Assembly: GCA_003166055.1 (NCBI GenBank)
Contig: PMWR01000259.1
Location: forward strand, 2,918-9,152
Direction of reading: 5' to 3'
Source: Acidobacteriaceae bacterium
GTDB lineage: Bacteria; Acidobacteriota; Terriglobia; Terriglobales; Acidobacteriaceae
DNA length: 6,235 nt
Shown here one piece after another: positions 1 to 6,235 of the stretch (position 1 is the first letter of the stretch; each line of letters begins with the position of its first letter). The translations under genes and the position numbers were made by a program. Below the pieces are notes generated by a model. It had not been told where the DNA came from and ran no database searches. It worked only from the letters and a program-made list of their open reading frames with translations.

Positions 1-22
1 CTAACCGTTGAGCTACAGGCCC
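1..22 (-). tRNA. tRNA, 5' portion only (cut by the window edge)
   Basis: Read on the minus strand, the window edge gives a 7-base 5' acceptor strand GGGCCTG, then T8 and A9, the D-stem strand GCTC, and a short D-loop with the invariant GG pair followed by TTAG. These are the canonical first 22 positions of a bacterial tRNA. The anticodon, T arm and 3' end lie outside the window, so the amino acid cannot be read. A 5' end of this type is common in elongator tRNA-Met and tRNA-Ile genes, but that is only a hint. The gene is divergent from the downstream hydrolase operon and has its own promoter at 44-71. Confidence 0.85.
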
Positions 23-43
23 AATTTTTCCATAAGCATATGA

Positions 44-71
44 ATTACAATCGCTTATAGTTGTTCGTCAA
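44..71 (-). promoter_or_regulatory. Sigma-70-type promoter of the tRNA gene
   Basis: On the minus strand there is a -35 box TTGACG (66-71, five of six consensus bases), a 16-base spacer, and a -10 box TGTAAT (44-49, five of six). The -10 box ends 21 bases before tRNA position 1. A start about 7 bases downstream would leave a precursor leader of about 14 bases for RNase P to remove. The match in sequence, spacing and position is good for a stable-RNA promoter. Confidence 0.65.
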
Positions 72-215
72 GGCACAGCTTGGAGCATTTCTGCACCTCG
101 TTCCGATTCTGACAGCCTTCGCGCCTGGCTTCATCCGGCGGCGTTGCATGCCCCAGGACCACACTAATCAACTCTGACCGTCGCCACAGGGTCCGTCAGG
201 AGCCATTTTCGCACT

Positions 216-248
216 TCAGGTGCCTTGGTCATCAATGTTGCACCTTGA
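216..248. repeat. Imperfect inverted repeat overlapping a -35-like box
   Basis: TCAGGTGC (216-223) and GCACCTTGA (240-248) are reverse complements except for one bulged base, separated by 16 bases. The right arm runs into TTGACA (245-250). This could be an operator or simply chance; no regulator gene is present in the window. Confidence 0.25.
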
Positions 249-403
249 CACCCCAGGCCACTGCCTCACCATCGTACTCGAATTCTCCGTGGTGCCCTCC
301 GCGCAGGGAATGAAGCACCCTCACGAATCACAGGATTGTCGTCAGCTCGCCAAATCCATGGGTGTAGGGTTCACCTGATTCGAGATACTACGACCAGGAC
401 GGA

Positions 404-409
404 TACAAT
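404..409 (+). promoter_or_regulatory. Candidate -10 box for the hydrolase operon
   Basis: TACAAT matches the -10 consensus at five of six positions and lies 31 bases upstream of the preferred ATG (441), which would place transcription initiation near 416. No good -35 sequence sits at the expected distance, so the promoter would be weak or activator-dependent. Confidence 0.3.
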
Positions 410-429
410 CACAATCCAGATCGCTTGGA

Positions 430-436
430 AGAGGAA
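430..436 (+). promoter_or_regulatory. Ribosome binding site that fixes the hydrolase start
   Basis: AGAGGAA, with core GAGG at 431-434, is six bases upstream of the ATG at 441. It supports that codon over the in-frame TTG at 336, which would put 35 non-hydrophobic residues in front of a normal signal peptide. Confidence 0.65.
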
Positions 437-440
437 CGGC

Positions 441-2474
441 ATGCACTCTCAAGGTCAATTTCGAAAAGCACTGGCAGCGGTCCTTGTCATTCTGGCAGCG
501 CTCGCCATGCCAAAATCCGTGCGCGCCGCCACGGAGTGCCTCGGGACCGGCCACGTGACCTCAACTCAGACAGTCAATAGCTTCCTCCTGGAAAACTGCA
601 ACCTCGGCTTGACGCTCACCATAACCGGCGAAAAGTTCAGTGGCCTCGTCTTCGATGACCGTCTCCACAAAACCGAGTTGCCCATTGCAACGCCCTTCGC
701 CATCCTCTTGACCGACGGCACAATCTACAACGCCACCAATCTGGAGCTGGACGGCCAGCCCACAAACCATGTGCTCCTTCCGCGTCCCGACGCATCCCGC
801 CTTGCCGAAAGACTCCGCGGTGTCCAGTTGGACATTCCGCTTGAAACCGTCGACCATTCGTTGCATTTCACCTGGTCGTTGATCCTGCTTGACGGCTCAT
901 CCTATTTTCGCCAGCTTCTCACTCTTACAGCTGGCGCCCATGACCTGCCCATCAGCCGCGTTCAACTCGTCGATTTGCCGCTGCCAGGCGCGCATGTCAG
1001 CGGAACTGTCGACGGCTCACCTATCATTGCCGGCAATCTCTTCATGGGCCTTGAGCATCCGCTTTCACAAAGTACAGTTACCGCAGGCCGAGCCACCGCA
1101 TGGATTGACCGCGATCTGCCGCTTCGCGCAGGCCAGGCAGTTACCTATTCGTCGGTGATTGGCGTTGCGCGCAAGGGCCAGATGCGGCGCGACTTCCTCG
1201 CCTATCTGGAACGCGAACGCGCTCATCCTTACCGCACATTTCTTCACTACAACTCCTGGTACGATCTAGGCTACTTCACTCCATACGGTGAGGCGGACGC
1301 ACTTGATCGCGTCAATGCCTTCGGGCGCGAGTTGACTCAAAAGCGCGGCGTCACACTCGACTCGTTTCTCTTCGATGACGGTTGGGACAATCACAGTTCG
1401 CTTTGGAAGTTTAACGGCGGCTTTCCCAACGGCTTCGCGAGGGTGAAGCAGGCCGCAGAAACATATGGCGCCGATCCCGGCGTCTGGATGTCCCCGTGGG
1501 GCGGCTACTCCGAGCCAAAGCGGGAGCGGATTACTTTTGGCAAGGCCGCCGGTTATGAGATCGTCGACGATGGATACGCGCTTTCCGGCCCCCGCTATTA
1601 CGCGGGATTCAGAGACGTTTGCCTGGATATGATTCGCCAATATGGAGTGAATCAATTCAAATTCGACGGCACAGGCAACGCCAACTCGGTCTTCAAGGGC
1701 AGCCAGTTCGACAGCGACTTCGCCGCGGCAATCCATCTCATCGGAGAACTGCGCGCAGCCAGGCCGGACCTCTTCATCAATCTCACAACCGGAACGTGGC
1801 CGTCCCCGTTCTGGCTCATGTATGCAGACTCGATCTGGCGCGGCGGAGAGGACGACTGGACGGCCGGGGTCGGACCGTATCGCGAGCGCTGGATTACCTA
1901 TCGTGATGCGGACACCTATCGGCGCATCGTGCAAAACGGCCCTCTGTTTCCGCTGAATTCCCTGATGCTTCATGGCCTGATCTATGCCCAGCATCACAAG
2001 CAACTCAACTCAGACCCAAGCAACGACTTCCGCAATGAAGTCCGCTCATACTTCGGCACAGGCACCCAACTTCAGGAAATGTACATCACGCCATCGCTGC
2101 TGACCGAGGCCAACTGGGACGACCTGGCCGAAGCTGCGAAATGGTCGCGTGCCAATGCAAGCGTACTCAAAGACACGCATTGGATCGGTGGCAACCCTGC
2201 CTGGCTCGAAGTCTACGGGTGGGCCTCATGGTCGCGAAAAAGGGCCATCCTGGTGCTGCGCAACCCCAGCGCTAAGCCGCAAACCATGCGCATCAATCTG
2301 CGGGATGCTCTTGAATTGCCTCCCGGAGCCGCACAGAACTATTCTGCAAGAAGTCCTTGGAAGTCCGATGCAAGCCGCCCCGCAATCGAGCTTTACGCGC
2401 AATCTGTGAACGACTTTCAACTCGCTCCCTTCGAGGTGCTCACGCTTGAGTTGACTCCGGAACGAGCGCCGTAA
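441..2474 (+). CDS. Secreted clan GH-D-like glycoside hydrolase (alpha-galactosidase / alpha-N-acetylgalactosaminidase-like)
   Basis: 677 residues from the ATG at 441. An N-terminal Sec signal is clear: basic RK at 8-9, a hydrophobic stretch at 10-23, and a likely signal peptidase I site after V-R-A at 29; there is no lipobox. The mature protein appears to have a beta-rich N-terminal domain (about 30-262), a (beta/alpha)8 barrel starting near HYNSWYD (269-275), and a C-terminal beta domain (about 595-677). FDDGWD (DDGW at 312-315) is the substrate-loop motif typical of GH36-type enzymes. FKFDG carries the probable nucleophile Asp409, at the place of the KWD or KYD motif of GH36/GH27. GGEDDW (468-473) holds the likely acid/base, Asp471 or Asp472. 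Retaining cleavage of a terminal alpha-galactoside or alpha-GalNAc is inferred from these motifs and from the kinase downstream; the exact CAZy family is not settled. Cys33 and Cys53 could form a disulfide. It is the first gene of the operon, 27 bases before the next. Confidence 0.8.
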   Translation: MHSQGQFRKALAAVLVILAALAMPKSVRAATECLGTGHVTSTQTVNSFLLENCNLGLTLTITGEKFSGLVFDDRLHKTELPIATPFAILLTDGTIYNATNLELDGQPTNHVLLPRPDASRLAERLRGVQLDIPLETVDHSLHFTWSLILLDGSSYFRQLLTLTAGAHDLPISRVQLVDLPLPGAHVSGTVDGSPIIAGNLFMGLEHPLSQSTVTAGRATAWIDRDLPLRAGQAVTYSSVIGVARKGQMRRDFLAYLERERAHPYRTFLHYNSWYDLGYFTPYGEADALDRVNAFGRELTQKRGVTLDSFLFDDGWDNHSSLWKFNGGFPNGFARVKQAAETYGADPGVWMSPWGGYSEPKRERITFGKAAGYEIVDDGYALSGPRYYAGFRDVCLDMIRQYGVNQFKFDGTGNANSVFKGSQFDSDFAAAIHLIGELRAARPDLFINLTTGTWPSPFWLMYADSIWRGGEDDWTAGVGPYRERWITYRDADTYRRIVQNGPLFPLNSLMLHGLIYAQHHKQLNSDPSNDFRNEVRSYFGTGTQLQEMYITPSLLTEANWDDLAEAAKWSRANASVLKDTHWIGGNPAWLEVYGWASWSRKRAILVLRNPSAKPQTMRINLRDALELPPGAAQNYSARSPWKSDASRPAIELYAQSVNDFQLAPFEVLTLELTPERAP

Positions 2475-2490
2475 GCGCGTTCGTATGATC

Positions 2491-2497
2491 GGAAGGA
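2491..2497 (+). promoter_or_regulatory. Ribosome binding site of the nucleotidyltransferase
   Basis: GGAAGGA in the 27-base gap after the hydrolase stop, four bases before the ATG at 2502. It is a strong purine-rich site, which suggests independent re-initiation on a shared message. Confidence 0.65.
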
Positions 2498-2501
2498 ACG
2501 A

Positions 2502-3401
2502 ATGTCCTCTCCAACGCTTCTCATCATGGCCGCCGGCATGGGCACCCGCTACGGCGGTTTGAAACAGATCGATCCCGTTGGGCCCGGCGGCGAAACCATC
2601 CTTGAGTATTCGATCTACGACGCACTGCGCGCCGGCTTCGGCAAAGTCGTCTTCGTCATTCGCCGGGACATTGAGCAGCCCTTCAAAGAGTCGATTGGAT
2701 CTCGATTTGAAGCGCGCATTCCCGTCGAATATGTCTTCCAGGAACTGGACGAGTTGCCGCCGGGCTTCTCGGTTCCGTCCTGCCGGTCCATGCCCTGGGG
2801 CACCACGCACGCCGTTCTCATGGCCGCCGGCATCATCGATGAGCCGTTCGCTGTCATCAATGCCGACGATTTCTATGGCGCGGAGAGTTACCGCGTGTTG
2901 GCCCAGCATTTGCATTCAAGTACGCCCGATTACGCAACGGTGGGATTTGTTTTGCGCGAAACGCTCTCCGACTTTGGATCGGTCGCGCGCGGCGTTTGCC
3001 GTTGCAATCCAAAAGGCTACCTTGACGGAATTGAAGAGCTCACCTGCATTGAACGCGTTGGCGACCATGCCAGAAACACCGATGGCAAAGGACAAGTAAC
3101 AAGTCTTACCGGCGACGAAACCGTTTCAATGAACATGTGGGGATTCACGCCGCGGGTCTTCCCCCAATTGCGCCAACTGTTTGAAGAGTTCCTTGATTGC
3201 AATGGAACTGATTTGAAAGCGGAATGCTACCTGCCCAAGGCGGTGAATCGGCTGGTTGCCGAAGGCCAGGTTCGAGTCAAGGTCCTGCGCTCCCGCAGTG
3301 CGTGGTTCGGCGTCACCTACCGCGAAGATCGCCCGTGTGTCTCTCATGCAATCGGCAGCCTCGTAGAAGCGGATTCCTACCCGCGAAAGCTCTGGTCATG
3401 A
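2502..3401 (+). CDS. Sugar-1-phosphate nucleotidyltransferase (NTP_transferase, GT-A fold)
   Basis: 299 residues. The N-terminus has the nucleotide-binding signature AAGMGTRYGGLK (10-21), equivalent to the GxGTRxxPxK loop of GlmU, GalU and RmlA, with Lys21 as the likely phosphate-binding lysine. PWGTTHAV (98-105) corresponds to the base-recognition GTAxAV segment of uridylyl- and thymidylyltransferases. INADDFYG (119-126) carries the probable metal-binding Asp122/Asp123. The protein resembles from memory a family common in Bacteroidetes with MAAGMGSRYGGLKQ-type starts, often near a sugar kinase. It has no left-handed beta-helix acyltransferase domain, so it is not GlmU. The probable reaction is NTP plus hexose(amine)-1-phosphate to NDP-sugar plus pyrophosphate in the cytoplasm; UTP and GalNAc/GlcNAc-1-phosphate are inferred from the NahK-type partner. 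Its stop codon overlaps the start of that kinase. Confidence 0.88.
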   Translation: MSSPTLLIMAAGMGTRYGGLKQIDPVGPGGETILEYSIYDALRAGFGKVVFVIRRDIEQPFKESIGSRFEARIPVEYVFQELDELPPGFSVPSCRSMPWGTTHAVLMAAGIIDEPFAVINADDFYGAESYRVLAQHLHSSTPDYATVGFVLRETLSDFGSVARGVCRCNPKGYLDGIEELTCIERVGDHARNTDGKGQVTSLTGDETVSMNMWGFTPRVFPQLRQLFEEFLDCNGTDLKAECYLPKAVNRLVAEGQVRVKVLRSRSAWFGVTYREDRPCVSHAIGSLVEADSYPRKLWS

Positions 3402-4486
3402 GCTCTGGCCGCCAAATCGGGAGTGTCGTTCGCCAGTTTCAGGTTTCTGGTGAATTCGTTTCTGCTGAGCCCTTCGGCAGCGGACACATCAATGAATCCT
3501 GGCGTGTCGTTGTTCGAGAGGCAGGCAAGCCGCTTCGCTTTCTCCTGCAGCGAATGAACACCAGCATCTTCACCCGCCCCGTCGCGCTCATGCAGAACAT
3601 TGAGCGGGTCACGGCACACCTCGCGAAGCAAGTTGAAGGCGAACCCGACCGAGATCGGCGCGTGCTTACGTTGATTCCCACTGTCGATGGCCGCGCCTGG
3701 CATGAAGACTCCATTGGCGCGTATTGGCGCATGTACCGTTTCATCGAAGGTGCTCGCTCGTTCGATTCCCTCGATTCGCCGGATCAGGCGTTTCAGGCTG
3801 CCCGCGCATTTGGACGATTCCAGCAGCAACTTACCACGCTACCATTGCCGCGTTTGCACGACACCATTCCGGAGTTTCACAACACGCCCCTACGGTTTGC
3901 GGCGCTCGTACGCGAAATCGAATCCGATGCCGCTGGCCGTGCGATTGTTGCAATGCCGGAGATTGAATTTGCTCTCTCGCGGCAATCCATTACGGCCAAG
4001 CTGCTCGATGCGAATCTTCCGGAACGCATCACGCATAACGACACCAAGATCAACAATGTCCTGCTCGACGACGCCACAAACGAAGGAATCTGCGTCATCG
4101 ATCTCGACACCGTCATGCCCGGCCTTGCGCCCTATGACTTTGGCGACATGGTGCGGACGGCAACCAGTCCCGCAGCGGAAGATGAGCGCGACCTCTCACG
4201 CGTCGAAATGCAGTTTGATTTCTTCGAAGCGCTGGTTCGCGGATATCTAAGCTCTGCGGGCGAATTCCTGACCAAAGAGGAAAAACATCTCCTCGCATTT
4301 TCAGGAAAGCTAATCACGTTTGAAATCGGCATGCGCTTTCTCACCGACTTTCTTCAGGGCGACACCTACTATAAGGTGCATCGTGACGGGCACAACCTGG
4401 ACCGATGCCGTACGCAGTTCAAACTGGTTGAGTCGATCGAGAGACAGGAAGAGAAGATGAATCGGTTTGTGGAGGTCGCTGGATAG
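3398..4486 (+). CDS. nahK: N-acetylhexosamine 1-kinase (NahK-like, APH/choline kinase fold)
   Basis: 362 residues from the ATG at 3398, close to the 359 of bifidobacterial NahK (LnpB), which phosphorylates GalNAc and GlcNAc at C1 with ATP. The frame is open further upstream to 3224, but the overlapping ATGA (3398-3401) and the family length favour this start. The N-lobe has a glycine-rich GSGHIN (27-32) and LLQRMNTSIF (49-58), near-identical in my memory to the GDGHIN and ILQQMNTSIF of NahK. The catalytic loop is HNDTKINN (213-220) with the presumed base Asp215, and the metal-binding segment is IDLDT (Asp235, Asp237) followed by VMPG. C-terminal blocks FSGKLITFEIGMRFLTDFLQGD and HNLDRCRTQFKLV also follow NahK. 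The overlap implies translational coupling, so kinase and nucleotidyltransferase are made together. Galactose or another hexosamine is a possible alternative substrate. Confidence 0.9.
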   Translation: MSSGRQIGSVVRQFQVSGEFVSAEPFGSGHINESWRVVVREAGKPLRFLLQRMNTSIFTRPVALMQNIERVTAHLAKQVEGEPDRDRRVLTLIPTVDGRAWHEDSIGAYWRMYRFIEGARSFDSLDSPDQAFQAARAFGRFQQQLTTLPLPRLHDTIPEFHNTPLRFAALVREIESDAAGRAIVAMPEIEFALSRQSITAKLLDANLPERITHNDTKINNVLLDDATNEGICVIDLDTVMPGLAPYDFGDMVRTATSPAAEDERDLSRVEMQFDFFEALVRGYLSSAGEFLTKEEKHLLAFSGKLITFEIGMRFLTDFLQGDTYYKVHRDGHNLDRCRTQFKLVESIERQEEKMNRFVEVAG

Positions 4487-4555
4487 AACAAACGTTCCGT
4501 TCCCTCTAACCTGAATCTCTCACAGGAAGCGAGTCAAGCCTGAGAGCCGATTGAT

Positions 4556-4571
4556 GCGATGAGGCGATGAG
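4556..4571. repeat. Tandem direct repeat, two copies of GCGATGAG
   Basis: Two exact adjacent 8-base copies (4556-4563 and 4564-4571). It is short and no role is visible; slippage is the simplest origin. Confidence 0.6.
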
Positions 4572-4602
4572 AAGGCGAACGAAAAGAGACCCGCATATCT
4601 TA

Positions 4603-4631
4603 TTGAATTGGTATGACTTAGGGTGGATAAA
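4603..4631 (+). promoter_or_regulatory. Candidate promoter for the ABC-F gene
   Basis: TTGAAT (4603-4608) and GATAAA (4626-4631), each matching four of six consensus bases, are separated by exactly 17 bases. Initiation near 4638 would give an untranslated leader of about 255 bases, long for a housekeeping gene. Confidence 0.35.
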
Positions 4632-4777
4632 GGCGAAGATTAGGCAAAATCGAATTGGCCCATTTTTCTGCGTCGGACCCCCGGAGTGCGAATAGATTTG
4701 CTGCGGGAAATGCTCGCTTCGCCTGCGTTTCGCGTAGCCGGGTGGATTCCGCGCTGGTATCCATAGTTCCAATTGTG

Positions 4778-4820
4778 CGCCTTCGTAGTGTAATTATCGG
4801 CAAAACAGAAGGCGTTTTTT
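4778..4820 (+). terminator. Intrinsic terminator-like hairpin upstream of the ABC-F gene
   Basis: CGCCTTC (4778-4784) pairs perfectly with GAAGGCG (4808-4814) and is followed directly by six T residues (4815-4820). The 23-base loop is long, which weakens it. It points on the plus strand only. The 3' arm can instead form a small local hairpin, GGCGT with GCGCC (4811-4825), which would put the T run in a loop. It either terminates the hydrolase operon 292 bases after its last stop or acts as an attenuator for the gene 72 bases downstream. Confidence 0.45.
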
Positions 4821-4892
4821 GCGCCGGTTGAGATTCGGCCCTTAATAGGCGTCGCTGAGTGTGCGGAAGCAGCTCTGCGAGAATAGTCGTGA

Positions 4893-6235
4893 ATGCTAAC
4901 TTTGCAAAATGCCGGAAAGCGGTTTGGCCCCCGCGTACTGTTTCTTGAAGCCAACTGGCTGATCCGGGCGCGCGAAAAGACCGCTTTGGTGGGCGCCAAT
5001 GGGACCGGCAAATCCACGCTGATGAAGGTGCTCGCCGGCCTTGAGACGCTGGACTACGGCCAGGTGCAGCAGACCCGTGGCATGAGCATCGGCTACCTGC
5101 CGCAGGAGGGGCTGCGGCTCACCGGGCGCAGTGTCTTTGAAGAGTGCCTGACAGTCTTTGACGAGCTGCGCGATATGGAAAAGGAGATCGAGCATCTGGC
5201 CGGGCAGTTGGCTGTTCTCGATCACGCTGGCCCCGAATATGAAGCGGCTGCGGAGCGCTATTCCATGCAGCAGGAGCGGTTTCACGCGCTGGACGGCTAC
5301 GCACTCGACGCGCAGGTGGGTAGCGTGCTCACAGGGCTCGGCTTCGGCAAGGAGGATTGGGCGCGGCAGACGGATGAGTTTTCCGGAGGCTGGCAGATGC
5401 GCATCGCACTGGCCAAGCTGCTGCTGGCCAAGCCCAATCTGCTGCTGCTCGATGAGCCCACCAACCACTTGGATCTTGAAACTCGTAACTGGCTCGAGGA
5501 CTATCTCAGGACTTATCCCTTCGGTTACATCCTTATCTCGCACGATCGGTATTTTCTCGATGTGACGATCGATCGCACGGTGGAGATATGGAACAAGCGC
5601 CTGAATATCTATCAGGGCAACTACACCAAATACCTCAGCCAGAAAGACGAGCGGCGGACGCAGCTCGAGGCCGCTTACCGTAATCAGCGCATCCAGATCG
5701 AGCATCTGGAGGCGTTCATCAACCGCTTCCGCGCTCAGGCCACCAAGGCAAAACAAGTACAAAGCCGCATCAAAGAGCTGGAAAAGATCGAGCGAATCGA
5801 GATTCCCGAAGAAGAGCCGGTGATTCATTTCAAGTTTCCCCAGCCGCCGCCTTCGGGGCGCACTGTGGTTGAGGCTGAAGGGCTGGCGAAGAGTTACGGC
5901 GCCAAGCATGTGCTCAAGGACGTGCGGTTCACAATTGAGCGCGGCGACCGGGTGGCACTGGTCGGCGTGAACGGCGCGGGCAAGTCGACGCTGATTAAAC
6001 TGCTGACCGGCGACGAAGCTCCGACAGCGGGCCAGGTGAAGCTGGGCCACAACGTCGTCAGCGAGTACTTTGCGCAGGACCAGTACAAGGTGCTGAATGG
6101 CGACGCGCGGATGCTGGACGACATCAGCCAGGCCGCGCTCAAAGTGCCGGAGCAGGCGCTTCGCTCATTGCTGGGCTGCTTCCTCTTCTCCGGCGACGAC
6201 GTGTTCAAACCGCTCGGCGTGCTCTCCGGCGGCGA
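4893..6235 (+). CDS. ABC-F family ATPase, YheS-like (3' end beyond window)
   Basis: The frame is open from ATG 4893 to the window edge, giving 447 residues of a protein usually about 550-650 long. A TGA codon lies immediately before the ATG in the same frame, so no upstream start is possible; the Shine-Dalgarno is weak. The first ATPase domain has Walker A GANGTGKST (34-42), signature FSGGWQ (163-168), Walker B LLLLDEP with Asp187/Glu188, then TNHLD, and the switch SHDR (216-219). The charged helical inter-domain linker (about 252-313) includes RFRAQATKAKQVQSR, typical of the ABC-F P-site tRNA interaction motif. The second domain begins with Walker A GVNGAGKST (358-366), and its signature LSGG is cut by the edge. 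There are no membrane segments. ABC-F proteins bind the ribosomal E site and relieve stalled or antibiotic-bound ribosomes. The linker and FSGGW resemble E. coli YheS more than EttA. Resistance is not implied. Confidence 0.93.
   Translation, partial: MLTLQNAGKRFGPRVLFLEANWLIRAREKTALVGANGTGKSTLMKVLAGLETLDYGQVQQTRGMSIGYLPQEGLRLTGRSVFEECLTVFDELRDMEKEIEHLAGQLAVLDHAGPEYEAAAERYSMQQERFHALDGYALDAQVGSVLTGLGFGKEDWARQTDEFSGGWQMRIALAKLLLAKPNLLLLDEPTNHLDLETRNWLEDYLRTYPFGYILISHDRYFLDVTIDRTVEIWNKRLNIYQGNYTKYLSQKDERRTQLEAAYRNQRIQIEHLEAFINRFRAQATKAKQVQSRIKELEKIERIEIPEEEPVIHFKFPQPPPSGRTVVEAEGLAKSYGAKHVLKDVRFTIERGDRVALVGVNGAGKSTLIKLLTGDEAPTAGQVKLGHNVVSEYFAQDQYKVLNGDARMLDDISQAALKVPEQALRSLLGCFLFSGDDVFKPLGVLSGG

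Larger units (their letters stand above)
72..440. other. Non-coding region between the divergent tRNA and the hydrolase operon
   Basis: I see no convincing gene here. It should contain the promoter of the hydrolase operon. Two partial signals are visible: a perfect but isolated -35-like TTGACA at 245-250 with no acceptable -10 box 16-18 bases downstream, and a -10-like TACAAT at 404-409 without a good -35 box. The second would give a leader of roughly 25 bases before the ATG at 441. An imperfect inverted repeat (216-248) overlaps the TTGACA. Confidence 0.5.
4487..4892. other. Intergenic region / possible leader of the ABC-F gene
   Basis: 406 bases without a gene I can support. It contains, in order, a bulged hairpin just after the kinase stop (4517-4546, no T run), a tandem 8-base repeat (4556-4571), a candidate promoter (4603-4631), an 18-codon open frame (4710-4766), and a hairpin with six T residues (4778-4820). 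A second candidate -10 box TGTAAT (4789-4794) has only a poor -35 match 17 bases upstream. If that one is used, the hairpin simply ends the hydrolase operon. If the 4603-4631 promoter is used, the hairpin lies within the ABC-F leader. Confidence 0.5.

Noticed and set aside
1..22. tRNA gene as an attachment site for an integrated element
   Set aside because: Integrases usually use the 3' half of tRNA genes, which is outside the window; no integrase or repeated tRNA fragment was seen here.
336..440. Upstream TTG start for the hydrolase, adding 35 residues
   Set aside because: The extension is polar, precedes a complete signal peptide, and the ATG at 441 has a better ribosome binding site.
1266..2003. 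245-codon open frame on the minus strand
   Set aside because: It is antisense to the catalytic barrel of the hydrolase; composition-driven shadow in GC-rich coding DNA.
2226..2915. 229-codon open frame on the minus strand
   Set aside because: It spans the hydrolase end and the nucleotidyltransferase start, both well supported on the plus strand.
3224..3397. Upstream ATG giving a longer kinase
   Set aside because: It lies entirely inside the nucleotidyltransferase gene, and the added residues have no family counterpart; the ATGA start matches NahK length.
4517..4546. Hairpin CTCTCA/TGAGAG 30 bases after the kinase stop as operon terminator
   Set aside because: The stem is short and bulged (only GG/CC inside) and no T run follows, so intrinsic termination is unlikely.
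4896..6050. 384-codon open frame on the minus strand
   Set aside because: It is the antisense shadow of the ABC-F gene, whose plus-strand frame carries all ABC motifs; the minus-strand product shows no recognisable domain.

Overview
The window looks like an ordinary bacterial chromosome segment of moderately high GC content. It contains the 5' end of a tRNA gene on the minus strand, a tight three-gene operon on the plus strand for taking apart and reactivating an (N-acetyl)hexosamine, and the first 447 codons of a plus-strand ABC-F ATPase. Promoters and Shine-Dalgarno sites of the usual bacterial kind are visible. The mix of a Sec-exported clan GH-D-type glycosidase, a Bacteroidetes-style sugar nucleotidyltransferase and a NahK-type kinase would fit a soil polysaccharide degrader such as an Acidobacteriota member (Terriglobia), but the sequence alone does not prove the taxon.

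Layout. Bases 1-22 are the acceptor arm and start of the D arm of a tRNA reading leftwards, with a good sigma-70-type promoter just upstream (44-71, minus). Bases 72-440 hold no gene. Bases 441-2474 encode a secreted glycoside hydrolase with DDGW and KFDG motifs. Bases 2502-3401 encode a GT-A-fold sugar-1-phosphate nucleotidyltransferase. Bases 3398-4486 encode a close relative of N-acetylhexosamine 1-kinase, coupled to the previous gene by an ATGA overlap. Bases 4487-4892 are a 406-base leader or intergenic region with a possible promoter, a terminator-like hairpin with six T residues and a short open frame. From 4893 an ABC-F protein of YheS type runs off the right edge.

How the genes work together (inference). 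The exported hydrolase would release a terminal alpha-linked galactose or N-acetylgalactosamine from a glycan outside the cytoplasm. After uptake, by a transporter not seen here, the NahK-type kinase would phosphorylate the free sugar at C1. The nucleotidyltransferase would then convert the sugar-1-phosphate to an NDP-sugar. This resembles the kinase and uridylyltransferase steps of the bifidobacterial galacto-N-biose pathway. It differs in using a GlmU/RmlA-like nucleotidyltransferase and in having no GNB phosphorylase or 4-epimerase in the window. The ABC-F gene is a separate translation-factor unit, and its long leader is the most unusual non-coding stretch.
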